This document shows positions 53,617 to 62,149 of a DNA stretch of 64,000 nt, piece after piece; the stretch's first letter is position 1, and the number at the start of each line of letters is the position of its first letter. The notes below the pieces were generated by a model. It saw only the letters and a list, made by a program, of their open reading frames with translations. It did no database searches and had not been told where the DNA came from. The position numbers were made by a program, and so were the translations under genes. The stretch is from the NCBI RefSeq assembly GCF_019351435.1, contig NZ_JAHWYN010000001.1:373894-437893 (forward strand), written 5' to 3'. The DNA is from Flavobacterium taihuense (GTDB taxonomy: Bacteria; Bacteroidota; Bacteroidia; Flavobacteriales; Flavobacteriaceae).

Positions 53617-54090
53617 ATGAAAAAGCGGTACTTATTAATTATTTTATTTTTATTTCTTTGTAAAAGTTACGGACAAGAGCCAATTCAAGAAGCATATGTT
53701 TCTAAAACCTATGTTAATGTTGACGATGAATGGAGTGAGGTCAATTTCAGTTCTATGGTCAATGTAGCATCAAACAGAAAAGGGCAATTAAAAATAACGA
53801 ATGCTGAGTTTTTGTCACAACTTAGCGATGGTAAGGCGAATATGGTAGAAAAAAGCGCATACAATTCTGCCGAATTTACTGCACAGGTATTGACTAAAGA
53901 AAAAACAGAAAAAAATGGTTTATTAAATTTAACTTTTGAAGGTAATTTGGTGTTTAAAACCTTTGACAAGGCTTATACAGCAGCTTCAAGAATTATTTTT
54001 ATAATAAATCAAGCGGATATTATTGGTCTGAAAATTTACAATAAGGATACTCGTAAAGAATATGCTTTTGATCTTCAGATAAAAGATTGA
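53617..54090 (+). CDS. Exported protein of unknown function
   Basis: 157 aa, not recognised. The signal peptide ends CKSYGQ (about 20). The mature part is polar with alternating strand patterns (SEVNFSSMVNVASNRKGQL, LLNLTFEGNLVFKTF, SRIIFIINQADIIGLKIYN) and one low-complexity Lys/Glu segment (TKEKTEKNG). It stands alone with a good promoter; the 2Fe-2S ferredoxin gene follows 47 bp later. Confidence 0.7.
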   Translation: MKKRYLLIILFLFLCKSYGQEPIQEAYVSKTYVNVDDEWSEVNFSSMVNVASNRKGQLKITNAEFLSQLSDGKANMVEKSAYNSAEFTAQVLTKEKTEKNGLLNLTFEGNLVFKTFDKAYTAASRIIFIINQADIIGLKIYNKDTRKEYAFDLQIKD

Positions 54091-54137
54091 AATAGAAGTT
54101 AAGCGACTTCTATTTTTTAAAAATATAAATTACAGGA

Positions 54138-54455
54138 ATGGATGTTTTAATAAAAATTAAAGATAGAGAAGGAGTTGTTCACGAATTGCAGGCGCCAACA
54201 GATATGGCGATGAACATAATGGAATTATGCAAAGCCTATGAGCTTCCTGTTGAAGGGACTTGTGGGGGTATGGCAATGTGTGCATCATGCCAATGTTATG
54301 TTCTTAATGATGTATCATTACCGGAAATGGGAGATGATGAAGAAGCAATGCTATCTGAAGCTTTTTATGTAAAATCAAACAGCCGGTTAGGTTGCCAAAT
54401 TCCTATTACTGAAAAGCTTGAAGGTTTAGAATTGGAATTGGCTCCAGAAAATTAA
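54138..54455 (+). CDS. 2Fe-2S ferredoxin
   Basis: 105 aa electron carrier of the adrenodoxin/plant type. The cluster ligands are C42, C48, C51 and C86 in GTCGGMAMCASCQCYV and SRLGCQIP. It opens MDVLIKIKDREGVVHELQAP. It converges with the SGNH gene on the opposite strand, the two stops being only 3 bp apart. Confidence 0.94.
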   Translation: MDVLIKIKDREGVVHELQAPTDMAMNIMELCKAYELPVEGTCGGMAMCASCQCYVLNDVSLPEMGDDEEAMLSEAFYVKSNSRLGCQIPITEKLEGLELELAPEN

Positions 54456-54458
54456 TTA

Positions 54459-55205
54459 TTATTTCTGTAAAACAGCGGCAATTGCCTTCGGTAAAATACG
54501 GTTGACAAACAAGCCATATGCTTTGTCTGAAGGATGTAAGTTATCTGATGCAACTAGACTCGGGTCTAACAGGCCTTGTCTAGTGATATCGGTAATGTTT
54601 ATAAACGATATATTGTTTTGCGTACAATAGTTTTGAGCAAAAATATTATATCGGTCGATTTCCGTTGTTATAGTTTTATTCCCATTTCCATAAGGTGTAT
54701 AGGCATAGTCTGGGATGGAAATTACTATAACATTGGTTTTGTTTCCTTTGGCTAATAGAGTGGCTTTTCTTACTAGTTCGGGCAATTCTTTTTCATATAT
54801 TGAAAAAGAATTGCCTTGATATTGATTATTAACACCAATAAGTAAGGTGACCAGATCGTAATCAGCACTCGGATTTTGATTGTTTATTGCCGAAATTAAG
54901 TTAGTGGTTGTCCACCCGGTTTTTGCAATTATATTTAAAAAAAAAGTATTTTGATTGTTTAGATCAAAAAGCTTGTTTTTCAATTGTTCAGGGAATTTGC
55001 AGGTTTCGCAAACATTTTGTCCTATGGTATAACTATCGCCAAGTGCCAAATATCGTATGGTACTTGTTTTGGTATCTAATGTTTGGACAGGTTCTTTTAT
55101 AATTGAGGTGTATGTAGTTGCACCTCCGGTAGAATTGTTATCCGATTGGCAACCAGCAAACAAAAGGATTACTATAAAAACTAAAATCCATAGTTTTTGA
55201 ATCAT
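54459..55205 (-). CDS. SGNH/GDSL-family hydrolase, lipoprotein
   Basis: 248 aa esterase-fold enzyme. The signal with lipobox LLFAGCQSDN gives acyl-Cys about 19. The nucleophile Ser is in LALGDSYTIGQ (about 54-64), the Gly block in AKTGWTTTNL, the Asn in LLIGVNNQYQG and the Asp/His pair in SDNLHPSDKAYG near the C-terminus. It probably removes acyl groups at the cell surface; the substrate is unknown. Confidence 0.9.
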   Translation of the reverse strand: MIQKLWILVFIVILLFAGCQSDNNSTGGATTYTSIIKEPVQTLDTKTSTIRYLALGDSYTIGQNVCETCKFPEQLKNKLFDLNNQNTFFLNIIAKTGWTTTNLISAINNQNPSADYDLVTLLIGVNNQYQGNSFSIYEKELPELVRKATLLAKGNKTNVIVISIPDYAYTPYGNGNKTITTEIDRYNIFAQNYCTQNNISFINITDITRQGLLDPSLVASDNLHPSDKAYGLFVNRILPKAIAAVLQK

Positions 55206-55257
55206 ATTCGTAAATTAGAGTTAAACATTTTTATTAGCTAGTTTGCCCCGTTTTTCA

Positions 55258-56040
55258 TTAAGCCATTTCAGGTTTTCGAACAATTTGTTCTTCGATTGCA
55301 TCCCAAAGTCCTATTCTTTTTTCTAAAGCCAAAATTGAAATTTCTTCTACCTCCAACCATTTTTTCGGATCCTCACCGCAAAGCTCTGTTATCATCTTCA
55401 TTGCCATTGGACCATGCTCATCAGCATCCAATTCGATATGTCTTTCAAAATAATAAAGTAATTTACTTAAATCGTTGTCTGGAAAATTTAACTGAAAATT
55501 TTTTAAAATCTCTGTAAACATACTCGGAATGAGATCCTCTCTACCAAACGTAAATGCTGCTGCAATTTCATGAGGTTTTCCTTCCTCGATAACTCTAAAT
55601 GTAAAATCAAGGAATGCTTTGATGTTTGCATGCAAATTACTTTTTTTAATAGCAACAAATATGTTTTGTAGTGAGTTTACTTCTTCTAAAAACTCCTCAA
55701 TAGAAGTAGTTTTGGCACCACAATCTTGCATGGCTTCAATGTACATTTCAAAATGACTCAAGCGGCAACCATCAATGCTTAAATCACTTTCTTCAGCCAA
55801 TACAATTTCATTGATTAAATATCTGGTTTCGGGATGTGTTGTCGCAAACCAAGGAGTTGTCGTACATGTTAACTTGTTTTGCAACGCTTTTAATAAAGAC
55901 ATGAAATCCCAAACTGCATACACATGATTTTCTAAAAATTGATGTAAATCTTCAATCGTATTTATTTTAGCGTACAATGAATGGTTTAATAATTCCTGTT
56001 TTTGAGTTTGAATGCTTGAGTTGATTATTGAAATGTTCAT
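55258..56040 (-). CDS. DUF3050 family protein (heme-oxygenase-like fold)
   Basis: 260 aa from MNISIINSSIQTQKQELLNH; the frame is open further upstream but that part covers a terminator. DUF3050 marks are visible: AVWDFMSLLKALQN, TPWFATTHPETRYLINEIVLAEESD, SHFEMYIEAMQDCGA, FTFGREDLIPSMF and HIELDADEHGPMAMKMI. These helices and histidines resemble diiron heme-oxygenase-like oxidases. The reaction is unknown. The acyl-CoA dehydrogenase gene lies upstream on the same strand with a terminator between. Confidence 0.9.
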   Translation of the reverse strand: MNISIINSSIQTQKQELLNHSLYAKINTIEDLHQFLENHVYAVWDFMSLLKALQNKLTCTTTPWFATTHPETRYLINEIVLAEESDLSIDGCRLSHFEMYIEAMQDCGAKTTSIEEFLEEVNSLQNIFVAIKKSNLHANIKAFLDFTFRVIEEGKPHEIAAAFTFGREDLIPSMFTEILKNFQLNFPDNDLSKLLYYFERHIELDADEHGPMAMKMITELCGEDPKKWLEVEEISILALEKRIGLWDAIEEQIVRKPEMA

Positions 56041-56065
56041 TTGGGGGTATTTTTTATGTAAAAGT

Positions 56066-56095
56066 AAAAAAGCTTCTCGTTTCCAAGAAGCTTTG
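56066..56095 (-). terminator. Terminator of the acyl-CoA dehydrogenase gene
   Basis: AAAGCTTCT and AGAAGCTTT arms; on the minus strand T6 follows. It lies 39 bp past the stop and overlaps the false N-terminal extension of the DUF3050 frame. Confidence 0.85.
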
Positions 56096-56133
56096 ACTAT
56101 CAATTTTATAAATACTTTAATAGTTGTTTAGTC

Positions 56134-57312
56134 CTATTTGAAAGCAGGAATTCCGGTTACATCCATTCCTGTGATTAGCAAGTGAATGTCATGCGTTCCT
56201 TCATAGGTAATAACTGATTCTAGGTTCATCATGTGACGCATGATTGAATATTCACCGGTAATACCCATTCCACCAAGCATTTGTCTGGCTTCACGCGCAA
56301 TATGAATGGCCATGTCCACATTGTTTCTTTTGGCCATAGAGATTTGAGCTGTTGTAGCTCTTCCTTCGTTTCGTAAAACTCCAAGTCTCCATGTTAGTAA
56401 TTGTGCTTTGGTGATTTCGGTAATCATTTCGGCTAATTTCTTTTGTTGTAATTGAGTGCCGGCAATAGGCTTGTCAAACTGAATTCTTTCTTTCGCATAA
56501 CGCAAGGCAGTGTCATAGCAATCCATGGCGGCACCAATAGCACCCCAAGCAATTCCATAACGAGCTGAATCCAAGCACCCTAGTGGTGCCCCTAATCCCG
56601 ATTTATTGGGTAATAAATTTTCTTTAGGCACTTTTACGTTATCAAAGATCAATTCTCCGGTAGAGGATGCACGAAGAGACCATTTATTGTGTGTTTCTGG
56701 AGTTGTAAAACCTTCCATACCACGTTCTACAATTAATCCATGTATTCTTCCTTCCTCATTTTTTGCCCAAACAATGGCTATGTCTGCAAATGGAGCATTA
56801 GAAATCCACATTTTAGCACCATTCAAAAGATAATGGTCGCCCATGTCTTTAAAGTTGGTAATCATACTTCCAGGATCTGAACCATAATTAGGTTCTGTCA
56901 ATCCAAAACAACCCATGAATTCTCCAGTGGCTAATTTTGGCAAATATTTCATTCTTTGTTCTTCGTTACCGTATTTCCAGATTGGATACATCACCAAAGA
57001 GGATTGTACGGATGAAGTAGAACGAACGCCAGAATCACCACGTTCAATTTCCTGCATAATTAACCCATAAGAGATTTGGTCTAGTCCTGCACCACCATAT
57101 TCGGCAGGGATATAAGGGCCAAAACCACCTATTTCTCCCAATCCTTTTATAATCTGTTTTGGAAATTCGGCCTTTTGAGCGTATTCTTCTATAATAGGGG
57201 TAACTTCGCGTTTTACCCAAGCACGGGCGGAGTCACGAACTAGTTTGTGTTCCTCACTTAATAAATCATCTAGATTATAATAATCTGGGGCTTGAAATAA
57301 ATCTGGTCTCAT
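56134..57312 (-). CDS. Acyl-CoA dehydrogenase, glutaryl-CoA dehydrogenase-like
   Basis: FAD enzyme, 392 aa, normal length. GLTEPNYGSDPGSM and GAKMWISNAPFADIAIVWAK are flavin and substrate loops, and the catalytic Glu lies in ITYEGTHDIHLLITG near the C-terminus. The ending TGMDVTGIPAFK is typical of the glutaryl-CoA type. It oxidises and decarboxylates glutaryl-CoA in Lys/Trp breakdown if that assignment holds; a short-chain dehydrogenase is the alternative. It has its own promoter element. Confidence 0.92.
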   Translation of the reverse strand: MRPDLFQAPDYYNLDDLLSEEHKLVRDSARAWVKREVTPIIEEYAQKAEFPKQIIKGLGEIGGFGPYIPAEYGGAGLDQISYGLIMQEIERGDSGVRSTSSVQSSLVMYPIWKYGNEEQRMKYLPKLATGEFMGCFGLTEPNYGSDPGSMITNFKDMGDHYLLNGAKMWISNAPFADIAIVWAKNEEGRIHGLIVERGMEGFTTPETHNKWSLRASSTGELIFDNVKVPKENLLPNKSGLGAPLGCLDSARYGIAWGAIGAAMDCYDTALRYAKERIQFDKPIAGTQLQQKKLAEMITEITKAQLLTWRLGVLRNEGRATTAQISMAKRNNVDMAIHIAREARQMLGGMGITGEYSIMRHMMNLESVITYEGTHDIHLLITGMDVTGIPAFK

Positions 57313-57333
57313 GATATAGCTGTTTTATTGATA

Positions 57334-57341
57334 CAAATCTA
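57334..57341 (-). promoter_or_regulatory. -7 promoter element for the acyl-CoA dehydrogenase gene
   Basis: TAGATTTG on the minus strand, 21 bp before the start at 57312; TTTTG lies 15 bp further upstream. Confidence 0.5.
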
Positions 57342-57686
57342 CATAAAGAAATATAACAAAACTAATATAAATTGTTATAAAATATTAAAATAGTTTCATA
57401 GTAGGCTTCTTGATTATATCCTAAATATTTAATTACAAATTGATTGTTTACAACATGCAATTTTTACTTGTAATTTAGTCTTTCATTTCTCTAAATAATC
57501 ATATATATTTGACGAGTTTTTCAGGTTTTTTTAAAACTATCTAATAAAAAGAAAAGCAATACATTTTTAGGAACTCAAAAATCAAAATAAAACTAAAAAT
57601 TTTTGGTTTTTGAGAGATATAAGAAAAATTTTTGATAAGCATTTAGGTTTTAGCAATAAAGAGAATTAAATTAACCAATAACATTT
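57342..57686. other. Gene-free AT-rich stretch
   Basis: About 345 bp of very AT-rich sequence with no supported frame, RNA or repeat. Confidence 0.5.
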
Positions 57687-58094
57687 ATGAAAAAGCAAAT
57701 AACATTTTTTTTATTACTATTAGTAGGAGTAATGGGGTACTCACAAGGAGCAACGGTAAATACACAAATACTGGATTGCAGTAAATTAAAAAATATAAAA
57801 GCGTATAATCCAGACTACCCTAAAAAGACTTTCGAGATAAAAGGAGCAACACAAGAAAGTTATGACAATGGAGTGCTTCAATTAGTTTGGAGTGTAAAGT
57901 GGGTAACAGATTGTCAATATGAAGTGACTTGTACTAAAAAAAATGTTGAGAATCAGATTGAGGTAGGCGACAGAATAGTCATGGATTTTGTGAGCATTGA
58001 CGGGGATTGTTTTACACTTAAGCGAACATTTTTTTGTAAAAATTTCCCAGAAGGAGATGTGGATCCGGGAAGTACTTACTGTTTAGTAAAGTAG
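57687..58094 (+). CDS. Exported Cys-rich protein of unknown function
   Basis: 135 aa. Signal peptide 1-20 (FFLLLLVGVMGYSQ). The mature part has six Cys (DCSKL, TDCQYEVTCTK, DGDCFTLKRTFFCKNF, STYCLVK), which could form three disulfides in the periplasm. I do not recognise the family. Single gene followed by a strong bidirectional terminator shared with the porin gene. Confidence 0.72.
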   Translation: MKKQITFFLLLLVGVMGYSQGATVNTQILDCSKLKNIKAYNPDYPKKTFEIKGATQESYDNGVLQLVWSVKWVTDCQYEVTCTKKNVENQIEVGDRIVMDFVSIDGDCFTLKRTFFCKNFPEGDVDPGSTYCLVK

Positions 58095-58126
58095 TAAAAA
58101 GGTGAATTAAACTCTACTCTTTTTTG

Positions 58127-58190
58127 ACAAAAACAATAACCCTGATATATAGTGATTCTCAGAATTTATATATCAGGGTTATTGTTTTTA
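58127..58190. terminator. Bidirectional terminator
   Basis: AACAATAACCCTGATATATA (from 58132) pairs with its complement ending at 58187 over about 19 bp, with a 15-nt loop and A/T runs on both flanks. It serves the convergent genes at 57687 and 58198. Confidence 0.9.
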
Positions 58191-58197
58191 TTATTGA

Positions 58198-59604
58198 CTA
58201 CCAGACCCACCACTCTACTTTAACGCCTAAATATTGCCCCCAGTCTTTGGTGCCGCTTTGCGCAAGATAGGGAGAATAGAGGTTGTTTACTGCGAATTTG
58301 TTGTAGTGTGCTGCACTATAAACCAACCTAAAATGAGGCCTGGCCCAGACATCCCGAGCAGAGGTTGGGACCAATGTAGGCGCAATAGTAAATTTGGTCA
58401 TTTGTGCAAAATCCTGGGTGCCGTCTTTTCGCCAAGCTAGGTCAAATTCATGCAATAAATGCAACCAGTTTTTAATGTACCAAGTGCCTCTGGCTCCAAG
58501 TGCTATATCTTGTTTTCTATTGAATAATATTTGTTTTCCAAGGTAATCAGTCGTTGTGTTTAAGCTGTCGCTGGCTCCTCTGCTTTTCGTATAAATAGCA
58601 TATCCATTCAGAGAATAATTTTTGTTTACGTTTAGTAAAAAAGTTTCGGTGAGCGCAACAGAATAGGCTTTTCTAAAACTATTTGTTTCTAGATTTGGCC
58701 CCCCATAGGTCATATATGTTCGACTGCTGCCTCCATCACCTCCATTAGCTATTCCAGCCCCATAACGTGCACTTACTGCATTAAACGAACCGGGGAGTTT
58801 GGATGAAATATTTTTGTAGTATTTTACACCTACAACATAGCCAAAGTCAGCTGGGTAATTGTATTTTGTGGTTGCATCTTGAGTGGTGCCAGATGGAAGA
58901 CGTTGAAATTCTCCAAGTAATTTTACATAACCCTTGTTAGTCATTAGGGTATGTTCTAAAATAGAAACATATCTGTTGCGTAATCCTAACGTAGGAGTAC
59001 CGTTTACAATATTAAGATAGAAATTGGGAGGTAATGTTGATGTAGTGTCAATTGACCCTGTGAAAATTACCGTAAATTGAGTGTTTTTGTGTTTGATTCC
59101 AATACCTTGCCCCGAATGATCGTCGAAATAATAATGATCAATAATGTGAATATCATCACCTCGATATAATCGTGCTCCCAGCCATACACTCCAATTACTG
59201 CCCATTATGTTGTTTGCCTCGGCAAATAATTCGGGTAAAGCGGTTGTAATTCCTCCGATTGATTTGTTGGATACATTGCCAATTAATTGTCCTTGAGTGG
59301 TATAGAATGAAAATCGCGCTTGGACATTGATTTTGGTTGTGTCTTTTCCTGCAACAGTTGGTTTAAAGTGCATGGCTGTAGCCAATTCAAAGTAATCGTT
59401 CTCTTCAAAACGCCCTCCAATGGATCCCATTCCATTTAAGTTGAGAGACTGCGGGAAATCACTATCTGTAGCTCCCAGGCTATAACCTATTCCTGCTCGG
59501 CCATAACTACCAAGTGAAAACATTTTGTTTGAGATTGCGGGAGCTTGAGAAAACAATTCTAGTGTTAATAAAAAAACGAATAGGAGTATTAAATGTTTTT
59601 TCAT
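58198..59604 (-). CDS. LamB/maltoporin-like outer-membrane porin
   Basis: 468 aa. The signal peptide ends LFSQ (about 20). KMFSLGSYGRAGIGYSLGA followed by GGRFEENDYFELATAM matches the LamB opening. The mid-part alternates barrel strands and long loops (VSARYGAGIANGGDGG), and the end reads RPHFRLVYSAAHYNKF and GQYLGVKVEWWVW, with a C-terminal aromatic. It probably passes sugars across the outer membrane; substrate not fixed. No sugar-use genes are adjacent. Confidence 0.85.
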   Translation of the reverse strand: MKKHLILLFVFLLTLELFSQAPAISNKMFSLGSYGRAGIGYSLGATDSDFPQSLNLNGMGSIGGRFEENDYFELATAMHFKPTVAGKDTTKINVQARFSFYTTQGQLIGNVSNKSIGGITTALPELFAEANNIMGSNWSVWLGARLYRGDDIHIIDHYYFDDHSGQGIGIKHKNTQFTVIFTGSIDTTSTLPPNFYLNIVNGTPTLGLRNRYVSILEHTLMTNKGYVKLLGEFQRLPSGTTQDATTKYNYPADFGYVVGVKYYKNISSKLPGSFNAVSARYGAGIANGGDGGSSRTYMTYGGPNLETNSFRKAYSVALTETFLLNVNKNYSLNGYAIYTKSRGASDSLNTTTDYLGKQILFNRKQDIALGARGTWYIKNWLHLLHEFDLAWRKDGTQDFAQMTKFTIAPTLVPTSARDVWARPHFRLVYSAAHYNKFAVNNLYSPYLAQSGTKDWGQYLGVKVEWWVW

Positions 59605-59928
59605 GTATTTTGCTTTTTAAGTTTCTTTCGAATTGCTATTTAAATAGCGCCATTGGTAATTTAAACCAATTTATATCGATTTTGATCTAGTAATTGTTTT
59701 TATGTCAGGCAAATGCATGTTGTTGAATTCTTATTTTTCTTCGAAGCAAATCAAATTTAAGTAATTTTTTGTAAATAAAATAAGATTTAAAGCAAAGAAT
59801 TAACAAGGCACAGCTTTTTTTTTCATATAGAAAAGCTGATAAAATGGAATTAAATTATAAATAGTGAATGCAGCGTAGTTGATTTTTGAATCAATATTAA
59901 TAAGGAAAGGTGAAAAGGCATTGTAGTG
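59605..59928. other. Gene-free stretch between the porin and trmN6
   Basis: About 320 bp, AT-rich; no supported frame, RNA or clear hairpin with a T run. Confidence 0.5.
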
Positions 59929-60642
59929 CTACATCTTCAAATAAAAATCCTTGGTCAGTGCGATATATTCAGGAGTATAAATATGTCTAGCTGTTTCGAT
60001 AATTAAATCATTCGTTAAAATGGTGTCGCTTTCATTTCGGCTGAAAGCCAATAAACTGCGTTTGATTTCGGTGGTTGGTGTGCCTTTGACTCTCGTGATT
60101 TTTAAAGGATGTAACTCGTAATCTTTAGCAATAGCTATGAAATTTTCTTCTTCTTTATAAGGAATAATTACACTGAAGATTCCGTTTTCTGAAAGCAATA
60201 ATGCTGCGGCTTCAATTAAATCTTCAAAAGGCAACGCATCAGCAAAACGAGCCAAATCACGTTGCTGGTTTTCGCTTTTGTAATCTTCGGTATAAAAGGG
60301 AGGGTTGGAAACGATTAGATCATATTCATCTTCGGGTTCTTCAACAAATTCATCTACTCCGGCATGAAAGCAGAATAAACGATCGCTCCAAGGAGAATTT
60401 TCAAAATTATCTACAGCTTGCTCGTAAGCGTCTTCATCAATTTCCAGTGCGTCAATTTGCTCTGCATGACTTCTCTGCGAAAGCATTAAAGCTATAATTC
60501 CAGTTCCGGTTCCTATATCGAGAATGCTATATGGATTTTTTTCTATCGGAGTCCAAGCACCCAATAAAACACCATCGGTACCAATTTTCATGGCGCAACG
60601 ATTTTGGTCAACTGAAAATTGTTTGAATTGGAATGTAGACAT
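59929..60642 (-). CDS. trmN6: tRNA1(Val) (adenine(37)-N6)-methyltransferase
   Basis: N6-adenine methyltransferase for the anticodon loop of tRNA-Val. 237 aa from MSTFQFKQFSVDQNRCAMKIG; an ATG four codons upstream is possible. The SAM motif is ILDIGTGTGIIALMLSQR and the catalytic motif NPPFYTEDYKSEN; the family's GTDGVLLGAW precedes. Genes for rimM and rpsP lie just upstream on the same strand, so it may be part of a translation-related run. Confidence 0.92.
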   Translation of the reverse strand: MSTFQFKQFSVDQNRCAMKIGTDGVLLGAWTPIEKNPYSILDIGTGTGIIALMLSQRSHAEQIDALEIDEDAYEQAVDNFENSPWSDRLFCFHAGVDEFVEEPEDEYDLIVSNPPFYTEDYKSENQQRDLARFADALPFEDLIEAAALLLSENGIFSVIIPYKEEENFIAIAKDYELHPLKITRVKGTPTTEIKRSLLAFSRNESDTILTNDLIIETARHIYTPEYIALTKDFYLKM

Positions 60643-60688
60643 AGTGACTTTCAATTTTTTAGATTAACCAAATAACCGATTAAAGTTC

Positions 60689-61213
60689 CTAAAGGTACAT
60701 TTCGATTAACCCTTCTGGTAAATCCATGATAACTTTTTTGTTTTCCCTGTCAATTTTTACAAGAAAATGGTCAATCATAGGTATTAAAATTTCGGTATCA
60801 CCATTCAGTACTTCGAAAAGTGGTTGAGCGGTAGTATCATTGATGGATTGAATTTCACCAACAAATCCAAGACGTTTGTCTTCTACTTTAAATCCAATAA
60901 CTTCGTGAAAGTAGAATTTGTTACCTGAAAGTTTGGGTAACATTTTTAGAGGAAGATAAAGGTCATTGCCAAGTATGGCATCGGCTTCTTCTTCGGTAGT
61001 GACATCTTCAAAACGTATTCTGAGGAAATCATTTTTGTGCAATGAGCTATTTTCAATAAAAAAAGGAACCAAGTGTTTGTTGCATTCAACAAACACTGAT
61101 TCCAAGTTTTCGTATAACTCAGGTTCGTCGGTGTCTAAATAGGCAAGGACTTCTCCTTTAAAACTAAATTTTTTGGCGATTTTACCCAAATAGAAACAAT
61201 CTTCTTTACGCAT
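60689..61213 (-). CDS. rimM: 16S rRNA processing protein RimM
   Basis: Assembly factor for the head of the 30S subunit; it works with S19 and is usually encoded beside S16. 174 aa with two domains. The N-terminal barrel opens DCFYLGKIAKKFSFKGEVLAYLDTDEP, and the PRC-barrel C-terminus has YFHEVIGFKVEDKRLGFVGEI and ILIPMIDHFLVKIDRENKKVIMDLPEGLIEMY. It starts 14 bp after rpsP. Confidence 0.96.
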   Translation of the reverse strand: MRKEDCFYLGKIAKKFSFKGEVLAYLDTDEPELYENLESVFVECNKHLVPFFIENSSLHKNDFLRIRFEDVTTEEEADAILGNDLYLPLKMLPKLSGNKFYFHEVIGFKVEDKRLGFVGEIQSINDTTAQPLFEVLNGDTEILIPMIDHFLVKIDRENKKVIMDLPEGLIEMYL

Positions 61214-61227
61214 TTTCGCCTTCTAAA

Positions 61228-61779
61228 TTATGCTTCAGTTGTTTCGTTGTTTTCTTCGGCAGCAGGAGCTTCTTCAGTAGCAACTTCTTCTTCAACAGCA
61301 GGAGTTGCAGCAGCTATAGCATCAGCTTCAGCTTGTGCAGCAGCAGCTAAACGTTTTGCGTTTACTTCTTGTTCAGCTTTGAAAGCTTTTGCTTTATCAG
61401 CAGCTTGAGCTTTAGTCAAACCTTCTTTTTTAGCATCAACTTTTCCAGCTTTAGCTTCTAACCAAGCAGCTAATTTTGCGTCAGCTTGTTCTTGAGTCAA
61501 AGCACCTTTACGAATACCTCCATCTAGGTGGTGTTTCAATAAAGCTCCTTTGTAAGAAAGAATAGCTTTTGCAGTATCAGTAGGTTGAGCACCATTGTGC
61601 AACCATTTTACTGCGCTATCAAGGTTTAACTCAACAGTAGCAGGATTTGTGTTTGGATTGTAAGTACCAATTTTTTCTAGGTATTTACCATCTCTTTTTG
61701 AGCGTGCATCTGCAGCTACAACCCAGTAAAAAGGTTTTCCTTTTTTTCCGTGTCTTTGTAATCTAATTTTTACTGACAT
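61228..61779 (-). CDS. rpsP: 30S ribosomal protein bS16 with long C-terminal extension
   Basis: 183 aa. Residues 1-80 are the S16 core (MSVKIRLQRHGKKGKPFYWV, ARSKRDGKYLEKIGTYNPN, VKWLHNGAQPTDTAKAIL). The rest is an extension rich in Ala, Lys and Glu (AKAFKAEQEVNAKRLAAAAQ, EEEVATEEAPAAEENNE) that ends acidic. S16 is about 80-90 aa in most bacteria; longer forms are usual in Flavobacteriia. First gene of rpsP-rimM. Confidence 0.97.
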   Translation of the reverse strand: MSVKIRLQRHGKKGKPFYWVVAADARSKRDGKYLEKIGTYNPNTNPATVELNLDSAVKWLHNGAQPTDTAKAILSYKGALLKHHLDGGIRKGALTQEQADAKLAAWLEAKAGKVDAKKEGLTKAQAADKAKAFKAEQEVNAKRLAAAAQAEADAIAAATPAVEEEVATEEAPAAEENNETTEA

Positions 61780-61795
61780 AATCGTATGATTAAAT

Positions 61796-61836
61796 TTTGA
61801 GGTACTCGACCTCGATTAATTAAGGGTGCAAAGATA
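61796..61836 (-). promoter_or_regulatory. rpsP promoter element and small leader hairpin
   Basis: TATCTTTG at 61829-61836 (minus) is the -7 element, about 50 bp before the start. In the leader GAGGT-CGAGT-ACCTC (61799-61813) forms a 5-bp hairpin. Feedback leaders of rpsP have been proposed for flavobacteria; whether this is one cannot be settled by eye. Confidence 0.5.
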
Positions 61837-62149
61837 CATCTTTTATCGAAACAATCTAAAAAGTTTATTATTTTAATGACTAATAGTTTATTAGCTTTTT
61901 TTTTAAGTTAAATTTAAATATTGATAAGAGGTAATTGAGTTTGAAAACCTTTATTTTTGTTCACTAAAAACAAGGTTATTTATAGTTTTTTAAGGCAACT
62001 TTTTTTTTGACTTTCGCAATGAATACCAAGAATTATTAATGTATAAAGACGCCTCTAAATCTTATTGCTAAAATACTTTTGTTTGTTTAATTAATTTTTT
62101 ATTAGAATAATTTCGAATTTTTTTTGAATACCAAATCGACACTAATAGT
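61837..62149. other. Gene-free divergent region
   Basis: AT-rich with no supported gene. An antisense frame from 62068 runs into the histidine kinase gene and is set aside as a shadow. Confidence 0.5.
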
